The notes beneath the pieces are model-generated. The model was not told the origin of the DNA. It saw nothing but the letters and a program-made list of their open reading frames with translations, and did no database searches. Source: Limnochorda pilosa (GTDB lineage Bacteria > Bacillota > Limnochordia > Limnochordales > Limnochordaceae). From it: DNA of 64,000 nt. Position 1 is the stretch's first letter. Each line of letters begins with the position of its first letter. The translations under genes were made by a program, and so were the position numbers. Below are positions 8,847 through 17,528 of this stretch, one piece after another. The stretch lies in the NCBI RefSeq assembly GCF_001544015.1, contig NZ_AP014924.1:248001-312000 (forward strand), read 5' to 3'.

Positions 8847-10094
8847 TCAGACCGCCTGGCGGATCGGTGCCGGGGCGGAGCCGTACCACCGCTCGAACTC
8901 GGCAAAGCGGGGCTCGAGCACCGGCGGCTGCTGCACCGTGCCCTCCAGGGCAGTGACCGTCTTGTAGCCGTTGCCGGTGATGTAGAGCACGATCCGTTCC
9001 CCGCGCTTCACCTGGCCGCGCTCCACGAGCCGCCGCAGGGCCGCTACCGTGACACCGCCGGCCGTTTCGGCGAAGATGCCTTCGGTGCGGGCCAGGAGCT
9101 GGATACCTTCCACGATCTCCCGATCCGTGACCGCCGCCGCGGCACCCCCGCTCTCCCGGATGGTGCGCAGGGCCAGGGCACCGTCCGCGGGGTTCCCGAT
9201 GGCCAGGGAGCGGGCGATGGTGTTGGGGCGCACGGGCTGCACCTGGTCCCGGCCCTCTTCCCAGGCGTGGGCCACGGGCGCGCAACCCGCCGCCTGGGCC
9301 GCCGAGATCCGGGGCAGCGTTCCCGAGACCAGGCCCAGGTCCAGCAGCTCGCGGAAGCCCTTGCCGATCTTGCTCAGGAGGGAGCCGCCCGCGACGGGGA
9401 CCACCACGTGATCGGGCAGGCTCCAGCCAAGCTGTTCGGCCGTCTCGAAGGCCAGGGTCTTGGAACCCTCAGAGTAAAAGGGCCGCAGGTTGATGTTCAC
9501 GAAGCCCCAGCCCAGGCGGTCGGCGATCTGGACGCAGAGCCGGTTGACCTGGTCGTAGCTGCCCCGCACCGCGACGACCTGGGGGCCGTAGACGGCGGCC
9601 CCCAGCAGCTTCTCGGGTTCCAGGTCCGCCGGCACGAAGACGTAGGCCGGAAGGCCCGCCCGGGCCGCGTGGGCCGCCAGGGCGCCGGCCAGGTTGCCGG
9701 TGGAGGCGCAGGCCACCACGGGAATCTCCATCTGCTGGGCGGCGGTGACCGCCACCGAGACCACCCGGTCCTTGAACGAGTAGGTGGGGTTGACGGTGTC
9801 GTTCTTGATCCAGAGCTCCTCCAGGTCCAACTCCCGGGCGAGCCGGTCGGCCCGCAGAAGCGGGGTGAAGCCGGTGCCCAGGTCGATCAGGGGCCCGCCG
9901 CCCACGGGCAGGAGGGCCCGGTAGCGCCACAAGTTTGGGACGTGACAGGGGAAGGGCTCCGTGGTGAGGCGATGGCGCACCGCGTCCCAGTCGTAGGCCA
10001 CCTCCAGGGAACCGAAACACTGGGTGCAGACGTACTGGGCCGACACCGGATACCGCGCGCCACAATGGGAACAGACCAGACCCACCGCCGACAT
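8847..10094 (-). CDS. Threonine-synthase-like PLP enzyme, SAM-riboswitch controlled
   Basis: A 415-residue fold-type II PLP enzyme with an N-terminal zinc ribbon (Cys pairs at about 8/11 and 23/26) and the PLP lysine in NPTYSFKDR (about residue 108). By sequence it would be called ThrC, which converts O-phosphohomoserine to threonine. However it is controlled by a SAM riboswitch and followed by a CysO-like carrier. That suggests it may instead use an activated homoserine and a protein thiocarboxylate to make homocysteine, analogous to CysM/CysO and the Wolinella thiocarboxylate methionine pathway. The ATG at 10094 follows AAGGAG by 9 bases. Family call is firm; function is inference. Confidence 0.85.
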   Translation of the reverse strand: MSAVGLVCSHCGARYPVSAQYVCTQCFGSLEVAYDWDAVRHRLTTEPFPCHVPNLWRYRALLPVGGGPLIDLGTGFTPLLRADRLARELDLEELWIKNDTVNPTYSFKDRVVSVAVTAAQQMEIPVVACASTGNLAGALAAHAARAGLPAYVFVPADLEPEKLLGAAVYGPQVVAVRGSYDQVNRLCVQIADRLGWGFVNINLRPFYSEGSKTLAFETAEQLGWSLPDHVVVPVAGGSLLSKIGKGFRELLDLGLVSGTLPRISAAQAAGCAPVAHAWEEGRDQVQPVRPNTIARSLAIGNPADGALALRTIRESGGAAAAVTDREIVEGIQLLARTEGIFAETAGGVTVAALRRLVERGQVKRGERIVLYITGNGYKTVTALEGTVQQPPVLEPRFAEFERWYGSAPAPIRQAV

Positions 10095-10136
10095 GGTCTC
10101 ATGCTCCTTTGGGCCGGCATCCGAGGGTGGCGGGGC

Positions 10137-10167
10137 AAAGGAAAAGCTCCCTCGGGGATGAGAGAGC
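10137..10167 (-). terminator. Intrinsic terminator of the SAM riboswitch expression platform
   Basis: On the minus strand an 8-bp stem GCTCTCTC/GAGGGAGC (one G-T pair; arms 10160-10167 and 10146-10153) with loop ATCCCC is followed by TTTTCCTTT. It lies between the SAM aptamer and the thrC-like start, as expected for a transcription-terminating S-box. Confidence 0.85.
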
Positions 10168-10215
10168 AACGGGTGACGTTCTCCCCCGCATCTCCCAGGA
10201 CCCCTACGAAAAGGT

Positions 10216-10301
10216 CCTGCAGGATTTGGCACCGCACGGCAAATGGAGCCGCCGGTTGCCGGGCTTCATCGGGCCAGTCCCTCCGCCACTCTGGATGCAG
10301 G
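10216..10301 (-). promoter_or_regulatory. SAM-I (S-box) riboswitch aptamer
   Basis: The minus strand contains the conserved S-box core AGAGTGGCGGAGGGACTGG, then CCCGATGAAGCCCGGCAACC, and later GGTGCCAAATCC. It is closed by P1 strands CCTGCA (10296-10301) and TGCAGG (10216-10221). This is a near-consensus SAM-I aptamer, followed by an intrinsic terminator 49 bases downstream, so high S-adenosylmethionine should switch off the downstream operon. Confidence 0.97.
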
Positions 10302-10334
10302 CAATAGGTTGTCGGGGCCTTGCAAGTTGATGCT

Positions 10335-10364
10335 ATTATAGGAGCTTGCCGCGAATGCTGTCAA
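10335..10364 (-). promoter_or_regulatory. Consensus sigma-A-type promoter for the SAM-riboswitch operon
   Basis: On the minus strand TTGACA (10359-10364) and TATAAT (10335-10340) are separated by 18 bp, both perfect consensus. Transcription should begin near 10328, about 27 bases before the riboswitch P1 stem. Confidence 0.9.
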
Positions 10365-10468
10365 GAGATGGTTTGGAGGTATGTCGCCCAAGGGAGGTGA
10401 CTCGTCGGCTGGGGGGTGTTCCTCCTCTCCCTCGGACAGGGAGGATGGGGTGAACCGCCCCGGGTGCC

Positions 10469-10849
10469 TCAGCGGAGCCAGATGGCGGCCATCAGAGAGA
10501 TCCAGGTCGTGATCACGAGCGTAACGATCCAGCGGGTGTCCGAGCGCAGCATGGCGTGAACGTCGCTCTTCCAGGCGGCCCTCAGTTGGTCGCGTAAGGC
10601 CGCCTGCTCGCTCTTGAACTCGTCGCGTAGGGCGGCCATCTCGCTCTTGAACTCGCCACGGAAGGCGAGCAGCTGCTGGCCGAGCTCCTGTCGGATCGCC
10701 TCATCGCCGGCTCGCATCTCGGTCCGGAGCTCGTGCAGAGCCACCTCCACGCCGGAGAGACGCTTGTCGACCTGGCCGAAGGCGCCGCCGACTCGGGCCA
10801 CGCTCTCCTCCAAGCGCCTGATCCGTTGTTCCAGAGCTTGCACAGACAC
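10469..10849 (-). CDS. Small coiled-coil protein with C-terminal membrane anchor, unknown function
   Basis: About 126 residues. The bulk is heptad-like coiled coil (VQALEQRIRRLEESVARV and repeated FKSEMAALRDE / FKSEQAALRDQ segments), ending in one transmembrane helix (WIVTLVITTWISLMAAIW). I do not recognise a specific family; similar anchors are common and poorly characterised. The start is uncertain. GTG at 10849 follows GGGGGG; ATG at 10882 and TTG at 10891 are further upstream. A possible promoter (TTGTTC-17-TACACT, minus strand) lies just above 10890, which favours the 10849 start. Confidence 0.6.
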   Translation of the reverse strand: MSVQALEQRIRRLEESVARVGGAFGQVDKRLSGVEVALHELRTEMRAGDEAIRQELGQQLLAFRGEFKSEMAALRDEFKSEQAALRDQLRAAWKSDVHAMLRSDTRWIVTLVITTWISLMAAIWLR

Positions 10850-10992
10850 GAGCTGCCCCCCCGGCGAGGCGGGACCATGCATGGAATTCAATGGTAGTGT
10901 ACCACGGGTTTACACCGCGAACAACCCTGCGGACGCGCCCGTGCTCACCCTTCGCTGCCAACCACCCTGCGCCTGCCACCTGTGCGGGCGCC

Positions 10993-11835
10993 TTACTCGC
11001 CCAAGAAGGCGAGCAGCCTCCGGTTGAACTCTTCCGGGCTCTCCTGCATGGGCACGTGCCCGATCCCATCCAGGATCTCCAGGCGGGCGCCCGGAATGCG
11101 TGCCGCGGCGTCGCGACCGTCCTGGAGCGGGAAGGTGCGATCCTCGGAGCCCCAGATCACCAGCGTGGGCAGCCCGAGCCGGTCGAGCCGCGGGTAGAGG
11201 AACGCGTCGGGGAGCATGAGGGTGACGCCCGTGACGAGCGACGCCAGCCGGCTGTGCCGGTGCGCCTCCAGGGTCTGCTCGATCCACGTACCGGTCACCG
11301 CCTGGGGAGACGCGAAGATGGCCTCCTCCAGGAACCGTTTGACGACGCTCCGCCTGGGGCGGCCCAGCGCCTGCCAGAAGAGCGAGGGCATGAAGCGCTG
11401 GCGGGAGGCCCACGACTGAGGGCGACGGCCCACGCCCGCCGCGTCCACCAGGACCAGGCGGGCCAGCCGCTCCGGATGGCGAAGGCCGACCGTAGCGACG
11501 ATCGCGCCTCCCAACGAGACGCCCACGAGCGCCACGTCCTTCAGGTCGAGGGCGTCCATGAAGGCCGCCACGTGGCGGGCGTAGTACGAGACGGTGTAGG
11601 GCGCGAGCGGCCGGCCGCTGCCTCCGTGGCCCACCAGGTCCAGGGCGAGGGCGCGGCGCTTCTCGGCGACGGCCGGGAGGTTCTCCGCCCAGACGCCATG
11701 ATCTGAGGCAAAACCGTGCACGAAGAGAACGGGACGGCCCTCAGGCGGCCCCAGATCCACGTAGGCCGTGGCGCAGCCGCGGACGTTCACGCGGCGAATC
11801 GCCGGGCCTTCGGACGCCGTGCCGGCACCTCCCAT
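10993..11835 (-). CDS. Alpha/beta hydrolase fold protein
   Basis: A 280-residue cytoplasmic hydrolase. Visible features are the oxyanion HG motif (VLFVHGFASDHGVW), the nucleophile elbow GVSLGG, the acid in WGSEDRTFP and the catalytic His in GIGHVPMQESPEEF, so the Ser-Asp-His triad is complete. Substrate cannot be told; the fold covers esterases, lipases and C-C hydrolases. ATG at 11835 has GGGAGGG about 9 bases upstream; a GTG at 11892 would add 19 residues. It is transcribed alone and divergently from the next gene. Confidence 0.85.
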   Translation of the reverse strand: MGGAGTASEGPAIRRVNVRGCATAYVDLGPPEGRPVLFVHGFASDHGVWAENLPAVAEKRRALALDLVGHGGSGRPLAPYTVSYYARHVAAFMDALDLKDVALVGVSLGGAIVATVGLRHPERLARLVLVDAAGVGRRPQSWASRQRFMPSLFWQALGRPRRSVVKRFLEEAIFASPQAVTGTWIEQTLEAHRHSRLASLVTGVTLMLPDAFLYPRLDRLGLPTLVIWGSEDRTFPLQDGRDAAARIPGARLEILDGIGHVPMQESPEEFNRRLLAFLGE

Positions 11836-12098
11836 GACCCCACTGCCCTCCCCGAGGCCGAACGTTCCTGGAAGCACGGCCTGCGGTTCCACGATACCAC
11901 ATGCAGGAGGCCGCCGCTACCGCGACGCGCCACGGGGAACGCGCCTCAACAGCACCGATCGCCCCGGTCCGGCCCGGCATGGTACAATGAGAACGATCAC
12001 GAAACGCGACGGGCGCCCGCGTCGAACCTTCCAGCCCCTGCGAAGCACCGGCGGACCCGGCGGGCGCGGAGCGTTACCGAACCGAAAGGAGCCGCATC

Positions 12099-13079
12099 AT
12101 GGCTTCCACAGCTGCAGCCGGATCGGCACGCCGGCTGGGTCTTCGCCATGCGATCGTCGTCTTCGGCATCCTTATCGGGGTCTCCGCGCCCGTGAGAGCG
12201 GACGAGTCGGCGGTGCGCCTCACCGGCGAGGCCTTCGTGGTCACCCAGCGGGAGGCCGCCGCGGTGGACGTCTTCCAGCTCTTCACGCTGGCGAACGAGG
12301 GAGCCGTGCCGGTCGAGGCGCCGGTCCTGCCCGTAGCCGAAGGGGCCGTTCGCCTCCGGGTGGACCGCCTGGGGGAGGGGGGACAGCCCACGACGCTGGT
12401 GGAGCGGCTCGGGCCCGGCGAGCCTCCCCGCGACCCCGAGCCGCTGGCTCCGGGCGAGGCCCGGAGCTACCAGGCCGTCTACCGGCTTTGGGCGGGGCAG
12501 TGGCCCGTGCCACTGAAGCGCTCCCTTCCCTATGCAAGCCACGGTGCTACCGTCTTCGCCCGGCCTGGGGAGCTGGAGGTCTCGGGGCTGAAGGTGGCGC
12601 GCGCCGGGCGCCAGGAAAGCCAGGGCGTGGAGCTGGACGTGTACCAGGTGGAACCGGGCGAGCCCGCCGATCGGTGGCAGGTTCTGGTCCGCCTGGCGGA
12701 AGCCGTGCGGCTCCCGGTCCTGGCCGGGGCCCAGGCGCGCAACCCGCTGGACGCGTTCCCTGGGGGCGGCCGGTGGGCGTTGGGGCTGGGGGTCGCGCTG
12801 CTGGGCGGCGCCCTCCTCCTGGGGAGGCGACGGTTGCTGGGACCGGTCCGCCGGGGCCGGTCACGGGCCGGCACCCCCGCGGATCCGCTGGCACCCTGGG
12901 TGGACAGGCTGGCCTCGCTCGATCTCTCGTTCCAGCGCCGCGAGCTTCCGGAGGAGGCGTACCGCCTTCAGCGCGAGGCGCTGGTGGCCGCTTTCCGGCG
13001 AGGGCAGGCCTCCCCAGGTCCGGCGGGGGCCCGCGCCCCTGCCCGACCGTCGCCTCCCCCTTCCGTTGACCAAAGATAG
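12099..13079 (+). CDS. Exported, membrane-anchored protein of unknown function
   Basis: A 326-residue protein with an N-terminal signal sequence (about residues 10-34, ending near APVRADE), an extracytoplasmic beta-rich domain, a transmembrane helix near residue 230-248 (WALGLGVALLGGALLLG) and a charged cytoplasmic tail. The tail contains FQRRELPEEAYRLQREALV, similar in style to CcmH/CcmI-like tails, but I cannot assign a family. The start is well supported by AAAGGAG 8 bases before ATG. A TACAAT at 11982-11987 may be its -10 box; no good -35 was seen. Confidence 0.75.
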   Translation: MASTAAAGSARRLGLRHAIVVFGILIGVSAPVRADESAVRLTGEAFVVTQREAAAVDVFQLFTLANEGAVPVEAPVLPVAEGAVRLRVDRLGEGGQPTTLVERLGPGEPPRDPEPLAPGEARSYQAVYRLWAGQWPVPLKRSLPYASHGATVFARPGELEVSGLKVARAGRQESQGVELDVYQVEPGEPADRWQVLVRLAEAVRLPVLAGAQARNPLDAFPGGGRWALGLGVALLGGALLLGRRRLLGPVRRGRSRAGTPADPLAPWVDRLASLDLSFQRRELPEEAYRLQREALVAAFRRGQASPGPAGARAPARPSPPPSVDQR

Positions 13080-13094
13080 CCCCGGGGCTATACT
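13066..13094 (+). promoter_or_regulatory. Promoter for the DUF302 gene
   Basis: TTGACC (13066-13071) and TATACT (13089-13094) are separated by 17 bp, a good sigma-A-type match. The promoter overlaps the last codons of the preceding gene and lies 72 bp before the DUF302 start. Confidence 0.75.
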
Positions 13095-13165
13095 GATAAC
13101 GCCTCGCATTCGTGACACCCGACGGGCCCCCGTGCCCGCATGCCCTGGTGGAGGAGGATCTTCGC

Positions 13166-13561
13166 ATGGGCGCGCGTGTCTACGGTTTCGGCAAGGACCT
13201 ATCCCTTCCGTACGAACAGGCGGTGGCCCGTCTTCAGGAGCGGCTGAGGGAGCAGGGCTTCGGCGTGCTCTGGGAGATGGACGTTCCCGCCATCCTGAAG
13301 GAGAAGCTGGGCGTGGAGATGGCCGGCCGGTACACGATCCTCGGGGCCTGCAACCCCGGCTTGGCCCATCAGGCCCTGGAGAAGGAGACCGAGATCGGCC
13401 TCCTCCTGCCCTGCAACGTGGTCGTGTACGAGCACCAGGGTGCGACGCGGGTGGCTGCGGTCGACCCGAACGCGGCCCTGGGCATCGTGGACAACCCTGA
13501 GCTTGATCCCATCGCCTCCCAGGCGGCCGACCGGTTGCGGGCCGCCATCGACGCCGTCTGA
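13166..13561 (+). CDS. DUF302-family protein
   Basis: A 131-residue cytoplasmic protein. The pattern SLPYEQAVARLQERLREQGF, then VPAILKEKLGVE, YTILGACNPGLAHQAL and LLPCNVVVYE is the classic DUF302 core, including the conserved ACNP and PCNVVVYE blocks. Function is unknown; the family is often linked to redox or heavy-metal stress. The ATG at 13166 has GGAGGAGG about 8 bases upstream and a dedicated promoter, so it is probably monocistronic. Confidence 0.9.
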   Translation: MGARVYGFGKDLSLPYEQAVARLQERLREQGFGVLWEMDVPAILKEKLGVEMAGRYTILGACNPGLAHQALEKETEIGLLLPCNVVVYEHQGATRVAAVDPNAALGIVDNPELDPIASQAADRLRAAIDAV

Positions 13562-13611
13562 CCGCGCCAGCGTCGACTCGCCCTTCCTGCCTGCCTCCTT
13601 CCAGGCAAGAC

Positions 13612-13634
13612 GGCCCGGCCAGCCCGGCCGGGCC
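13612..13634 (+). terminator. GC-rich hairpin after the DUF302 gene, possible terminator
   Basis: An 8-bp stem GGCCCGGC/GCCGGGCC with a 7-base loop lies about 50 bp after the DUF302 stop. No T-run follows, so it is at best a weak or factor-dependent terminator. Confidence 0.4.
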
Positions 13635-13694
13635 CATGCCTGATCCCGTCCCGGCCGGTGTTCGCCGCTCCGGCCCCAGCGTAGGCATGAGGTG

Positions 13695-14990
13695 ATGGAG
13701 ACCTCGCGCCTTCCCCGCCTGCTTCGCGGGGCCAAGCCTCCCCGCCGGACCGTCGTGGCCCTCCTCGCCGCGCTCGCGGCCCTCGTCCTCACAGCCGGAG
13801 CGGGTCAGGCCGGCGTTGCGGGGACCTGTGCCGATGGGGTCCTCCGCCTGGCCATCGTGGGCGACTCCATCGGCGTGGGGGTCGGCGCTGGACCCGGGGC
13901 AGGCTACGGTCATGGGCTGGCCTGGATCGCGGCCGGCGCCTCACGGTGCCCGGTGGACGTGCGCTCCTTCGCCCACGTGAGAGACACGTCGGCGGACGTC
14001 CTCGCACACGGGCACGTGGAGAGCGTCCTCCGCTTCGACCCCCACCTGGTGGTCATCACCGTGGGCGGAAACGACGTAAACCACGCCCTGGTGGCCGGTC
14101 GCATGGGGCCCGACGTGCGAAGCCGGCTGCGGGCGAATCTGGAGGAGATCCTCCGGCGGCTCTCTGCGCCGGGGCGGGTGGTGGTGCTGGCGGGGCTCTA
14201 CTCGCCCTTTCCGCCGGGCCACCCACTGGCAGCCGACGCGGACGCGTGGCTGGAGGAAGTCGGGGCGGACATGGCAGAGGTCGCGGCCGGGTCCAATGCC
14301 CTATGGGTTCCGCTGCGCGAGGCCTTTGCGGGCAAGGCCGGGCGCCTCACCTGGATCACCCGGGGGGATCCGCACCCCAGCCCCGAAGGCCATGCCCTCA
14401 TCGCCCGGTGCATCGGCCATGCGTTGGGCCTGACCCCGGTATCCTGCGGCGCGCTGGGGCCGGAGCCGCACAACGCCCTTCCCCGTTCCCTGGTGGTCCA
14501 TGTCGCCGGGGGAGGCGCGCCGCCGAACCCGGTCGGATCCAGCGAGGAGCCGGTATCCAGGGCCGAGATCCTCTGGGTGGACCTCTCCCAAGGACCGCAG
14601 CTCGCCGGCCCTGGAGCAGTCCTGGACGTAGCGGGGGACGGAGTGGCCGCCGCCGCCCTGGTGCCCGTCCCCCTCAATGCGTATGCCGCTCTCTGGCTTC
14701 AGGTGGGGCCCCGCTTCGTGCGAGAAGGGCCGCCGCGGTTGGAGGCCGGAGCCCGCCGGTTCCTCCTCTACAGCGTGGACGTCTCGATCCACGTGCGCAC
14801 CGATCCGCTGGCGCTGGAGCTCGGCGCCCGGTGGACACCCGCGGGCCCGTGGCAAGCGTACGCAGGTCTCTGTGCGCCCCTGGGTTTGGAAGGCATTCAT
14901 CCCGCGGCAGAAGAGGGCGAACCGCCCCAGCCGCCCTGCCCCAGGGAGGGAAGGTTGGGCGCCCTCTTCTGGCTGCGGTGGCGTTTCTGA
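13695..14990 (+). CDS. Secreted SGNH/GDSL hydrolase
   Basis: About 431 residues with an N-terminal signal peptide (TVVALLAALAALVLTAGAG). SGNH blocks are present: GDSIGVG (nucleophile Ser), GGND in VITVGGNDVNHA, and DPHPSPEGH carrying the Asp-His pair. It is an extracytoplasmic esterase or lipase-type enzyme. The C-terminal third (after about residue 260) is an extension I do not recognise. GTG at 13692 and ATG at 13695 are adjacent; the ribosome site is poor, so the start is uncertain by a few residues. Confidence 0.85.
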   Translation: METSRLPRLLRGAKPPRRTVVALLAALAALVLTAGAGQAGVAGTCADGVLRLAIVGDSIGVGVGAGPGAGYGHGLAWIAAGASRCPVDVRSFAHVRDTSADVLAHGHVESVLRFDPHLVVITVGGNDVNHALVAGRMGPDVRSRLRANLEEILRRLSAPGRVVVLAGLYSPFPPGHPLAADADAWLEEVGADMAEVAAGSNALWVPLREAFAGKAGRLTWITRGDPHPSPEGHALIARCIGHALGLTPVSCGALGPEPHNALPRSLVVHVAGGGAPPNPVGSSEEPVSRAEILWVDLSQGPQLAGPGAVLDVAGDGVAAAALVPVPLNAYAALWLQVGPRFVREGPPRLEAGARRFLLYSVDVSIHVRTDPLALELGARWTPAGPWQAYAGLCAPLGLEGIHPAAEEGEPPQPPCPREGRLGALFWLRWRF

Positions 14991-15001
14991 ACCCCTTCGG
15001 G

Positions 15002-15844
15002 CTAGATCCACATGGCGTCCGGGTTGACGTGGAGGTGGACGGGCGCCAGCACCTTGAACGCCTCGGCCCGTTCGGCCTCCACCTGCCTTCCGTACTCCGC
15101 GGCTTTGGCGCTGAAGTAGCTTTCGAAGAAGGGCCAGCTCACCTCGGGGAACTGGCTTGCGTGCGCCCGGATGGCCTCCATCTTCCGCTCCCAGGTGGTT
15201 GTGACGTCGATGAAGGTGTTGGGCGAGGCGGTGATGCAGAGGGCTACGGAGGTGACGGCCTGGGCCGCGGGGTTGCCCTGAGCAACCGGCGCCGGCTCCT
15301 TGGCCGGTCCCTCGGCGCCCGAGCGGGCCGCAGCCGCGCCCGGGAAGGTGGAGAGGAGCGCTGCGCCCACGGCCGCGAAGCCCGTCTTGCGGTGGTCCGG
15401 GTGGGCCTCGTAGGGAAGCCACGGGTCCACGGTGAGCACGGTCTCGGGCTGGAAACGGGCGATCTCCGCCAGCAGCCGCCCGCGCACCTCGTCCTCGGAG
15501 TAGGCGCCCCCGTCGGGGAAGTCCAGCCAGCGGAGCTCGGAGACGCCCAGGATACGGGCCGCTTCCTCCTGCTCGCGGCGCCGGCGGAGCGCCACCTCCC
15601 GGCGGGGATCCCGGGGGTTCAGACTGCCCAGCCCGCCGTCGGTGACGGTCACATAGGCCACCGTCGCGCCTGAGCTCGTCAAGCGGGCGATGGTGCCGCC
15701 CGCACCGACCTCCACGTCGTCGGGGTGGGGCTGCACGCAGAGGATCCGCCGGGCCTTGAGCAGGTCCGGTACGGGCAGCATCTGAAGCAGCGCCTGGAGT
15801 TCGGGCTTCTCCACGGAGGGAGCCTGGCTGGTCGCGGTCGGCAT
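15002..15844 (-). CDS. PIG-L/LmbE-family zinc deacetylase
   Basis: A 280-residue protein with the zinc-binding PHPDDVEVGAGG motif near residue 40 and the second motif HPDHRKTG near residue 150. The family removes N-acetyl groups from sugars such as GlcNAc-inositol, bacillithiol precursors or chitobiose. The substrate is not evident. ATG at 15844 has GAGGAGG about 11 bases upstream. It is convergent with the SGNH hydrolase and divergent from the GPH transporter, so a role in sugar-derivative use is possible. Confidence 0.85.
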   Translation of the reverse strand: MPTATSQAPSVEKPELQALLQMLPVPDLLKARRILCVQPHPDDVEVGAGGTIARLTSSGATVAYVTVTDGGLGSLNPRDPRREVALRRRREQEEAARILGVSELRWLDFPDGGAYSEDEVRGRLLAEIARFQPETVLTVDPWLPYEAHPDHRKTGFAAVGAALLSTFPGAAAARSGAEGPAKEPAPVAQGNPAAQAVTSVALCITASPNTFIDVTTTWERKMEAIRAHASQFPEVSWPFFESYFSAKAAEYGRQVEAERAEAFKVLAPVHLHVNPDAMWI

Positions 15845-16021
15845 GCGCCGGTCGCCTCCTCGTCGCGGCTGGGACGGACTCGTCTCGGCACGAGCTATCC
15901 GCAACGTTCGTCGCAGGACGGCGGGCGTCCTCTACCCCGCCCTCAGCTTCTCTCGCGCCGCGGGGCCGGATGCCGCGAGAAGGTGTCGTCCCCGCCGCCT
16001 CGAACGTACATGGGGTCGGGT

Positions 16022-17371
16022 ATGCCAGGCGCGGGGGGCTGGGCCGTGTCCACCTGGAGGAAGCTCGTCTACAGCGGGGGAGCCGTGGGGTCGTCCCTTG
16101 GAGCCCAGGCCCTGGGTGCCTACCTCTTCTTCTTCTACGTCGATGTCTCCAAGATGGCGCCGGCCGTCGTCGGTTACGGCCTGGCGCTCTACTCGCTCTG
16201 GAACGCCATCAACGACCCCGTCCTGGGGTTTCTTTCGGACCGCACGCGGACCCGCTGGGGACGGCGGATCCCCTACGTACTGGCCGGTGTGGTGCCGCTG
16301 GGTATCGCCTTCTACCTGGTCTGGTCACCCCACCTCTTCTTCGGGGAGGGCCGGCCCACCCTGGCCTACTTCCTGGCGGTCACCTTCGCTTTCGACTTCT
16401 TCTATACCCTGGTCGTGCTCAACTGGACCGCCCTCTTCCCGGAGATGTTCCCCAGCCTGGAGGAGCGGGCCCAGGTGTCCGCGTGGCGGCAGGTCTTCGG
16501 CTTGATCGGCCTGGCAGGCGCCCTGGGGGGAGCCCCCCTCGTCTACTCCACCCTCGGATGGCCCGCCATGGGCGTGCTCTTCGGTGCCCTCACGGCCATC
16601 CCCTTGGCGCTGAGCATGCTGGGCGCGAAGGAGGACCCGACCCGTCGCGGTCAGGACGTGGGGCTGGACGAGGCCCTGGCACGTACCCTGGTCAATGGGT
16701 CGTTCGTCTCCTTCGCCCTCACCAGCTTCCTGATCCAGCTGGTCTTCGGGCTCTTGCTGGCGGCCCTGCCCTTCTACGTGAAGTACGTCCTGAGGCTGGA
16801 GCCGGTGGCGCTGACCTTCATCCAGGTGGGGCTCATCCTGGTCACCCTGGTATCGCTCTTGGTCTGGCGGCGCTTCACCGTGGCCTGGGGGCCCAAGCGG
16901 GCCATGCAGCGCTCGATTGGATTGTTCACCCTGCTGCTGGTGCTCTTCTGGTTCCCCAACGACCTGACGAGTGCCGTCGCCGCAGCGGCAGCGGTGGGAA
17001 CGGGCCTGGGGGGCATCCTCCTGCTCCTGGACGTCCTCCTCTCGGACGTCATTGACGAGGATGCCGTGAAGTCCGGCGCTCGCCGGGAAGGCATGTACTT
17101 CGGCGTTCACGCGCTCATCATCCGTCTGAACATCTCGGCCCAGGGCTTCATCCAGAGCGCGGTCCTCACCGCCACCGGGTACGACGCCGAGCTGGCCGTT
17201 CAGCCCGCGTCGGCCGTACTGGGGATGCGCCTGCTCATGACCGCCATTCCCATCGGTGTCAGCCTTCTGGCCCTCTTGGCCCTCCACTTCTACCCCCTGG
17301 CTGGAGAGCGCCTGCGTGAGATGAAGGAAAGGCTCCAGGAGCGGGAGAGGCTGGCGGGGCGGGAGGCCTGA
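16022..17371 (+). CDS. GPH-family sugar:cation symporter (MFS)
   Basis: About 449 residues with roughly 12 hydrophobic segments. The start (KLVYSGGAVGSSLGAQALGA, then YLFFFYVD) and NDPVLGFLSDRTRTRWGRRI are typical of the glycoside-pentoside-hexuronide symporter family, which imports sugars or glycosides with H+ or Na+. The start is unsure among ATG 16010, ATG 16022 and GTG 16046 (the last follows GGGGGG). The downstream FadR regulator, 2-hydroxyacid dehydrogenase and sugar isomerase are on the same strand, suggesting import and breakdown of a sugar acid. Confidence 0.87.
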   Translation: MPGAGGWAVSTWRKLVYSGGAVGSSLGAQALGAYLFFFYVDVSKMAPAVVGYGLALYSLWNAINDPVLGFLSDRTRTRWGRRIPYVLAGVVPLGIAFYLVWSPHLFFGEGRPTLAYFLAVTFAFDFFYTLVVLNWTALFPEMFPSLEERAQVSAWRQVFGLIGLAGALGGAPLVYSTLGWPAMGVLFGALTAIPLALSMLGAKEDPTRRGQDVGLDEALARTLVNGSFVSFALTSFLIQLVFGLLLAALPFYVKYVLRLEPVALTFIQVGLILVTLVSLLVWRRFTVAWGPKRAMQRSIGLFTLLLVLFWFPNDLTSAVAAAAAVGTGLGGILLLLDVLLSDVIDEDAVKSGARREGMYFGVHALIIRLNISAQGFIQSAVLTATGYDAELAVQPASAVLGMRLLMTAIPIGVSLLALLALHFYPLAGERLREMKERLQERERLAGREA

Positions 17372-17528
17372 GCCCCGCCGGGCAGGGCCCCCACGCGTGG
17401 GAGGGAGACCCCGGGAAGGAGCCGGGGCCCCGGCGGCGAACCCAAGTGGTCAGAGAGCCAGGAAGCCTGGAACCCAGGCTTCGCTGAGCGCGTGGGCGGG
17501 CAGGTCGCGGGGCGACGGGGGCAGCGAC

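Noticed and set aside
15725-16021. An N-terminal extension of the GPH symporter back to 15725
   Set aside because: The extra 95 residues are antisense to the PIG-L gene and hydrophilic shadow sequence; the family starts near 16022-16046.
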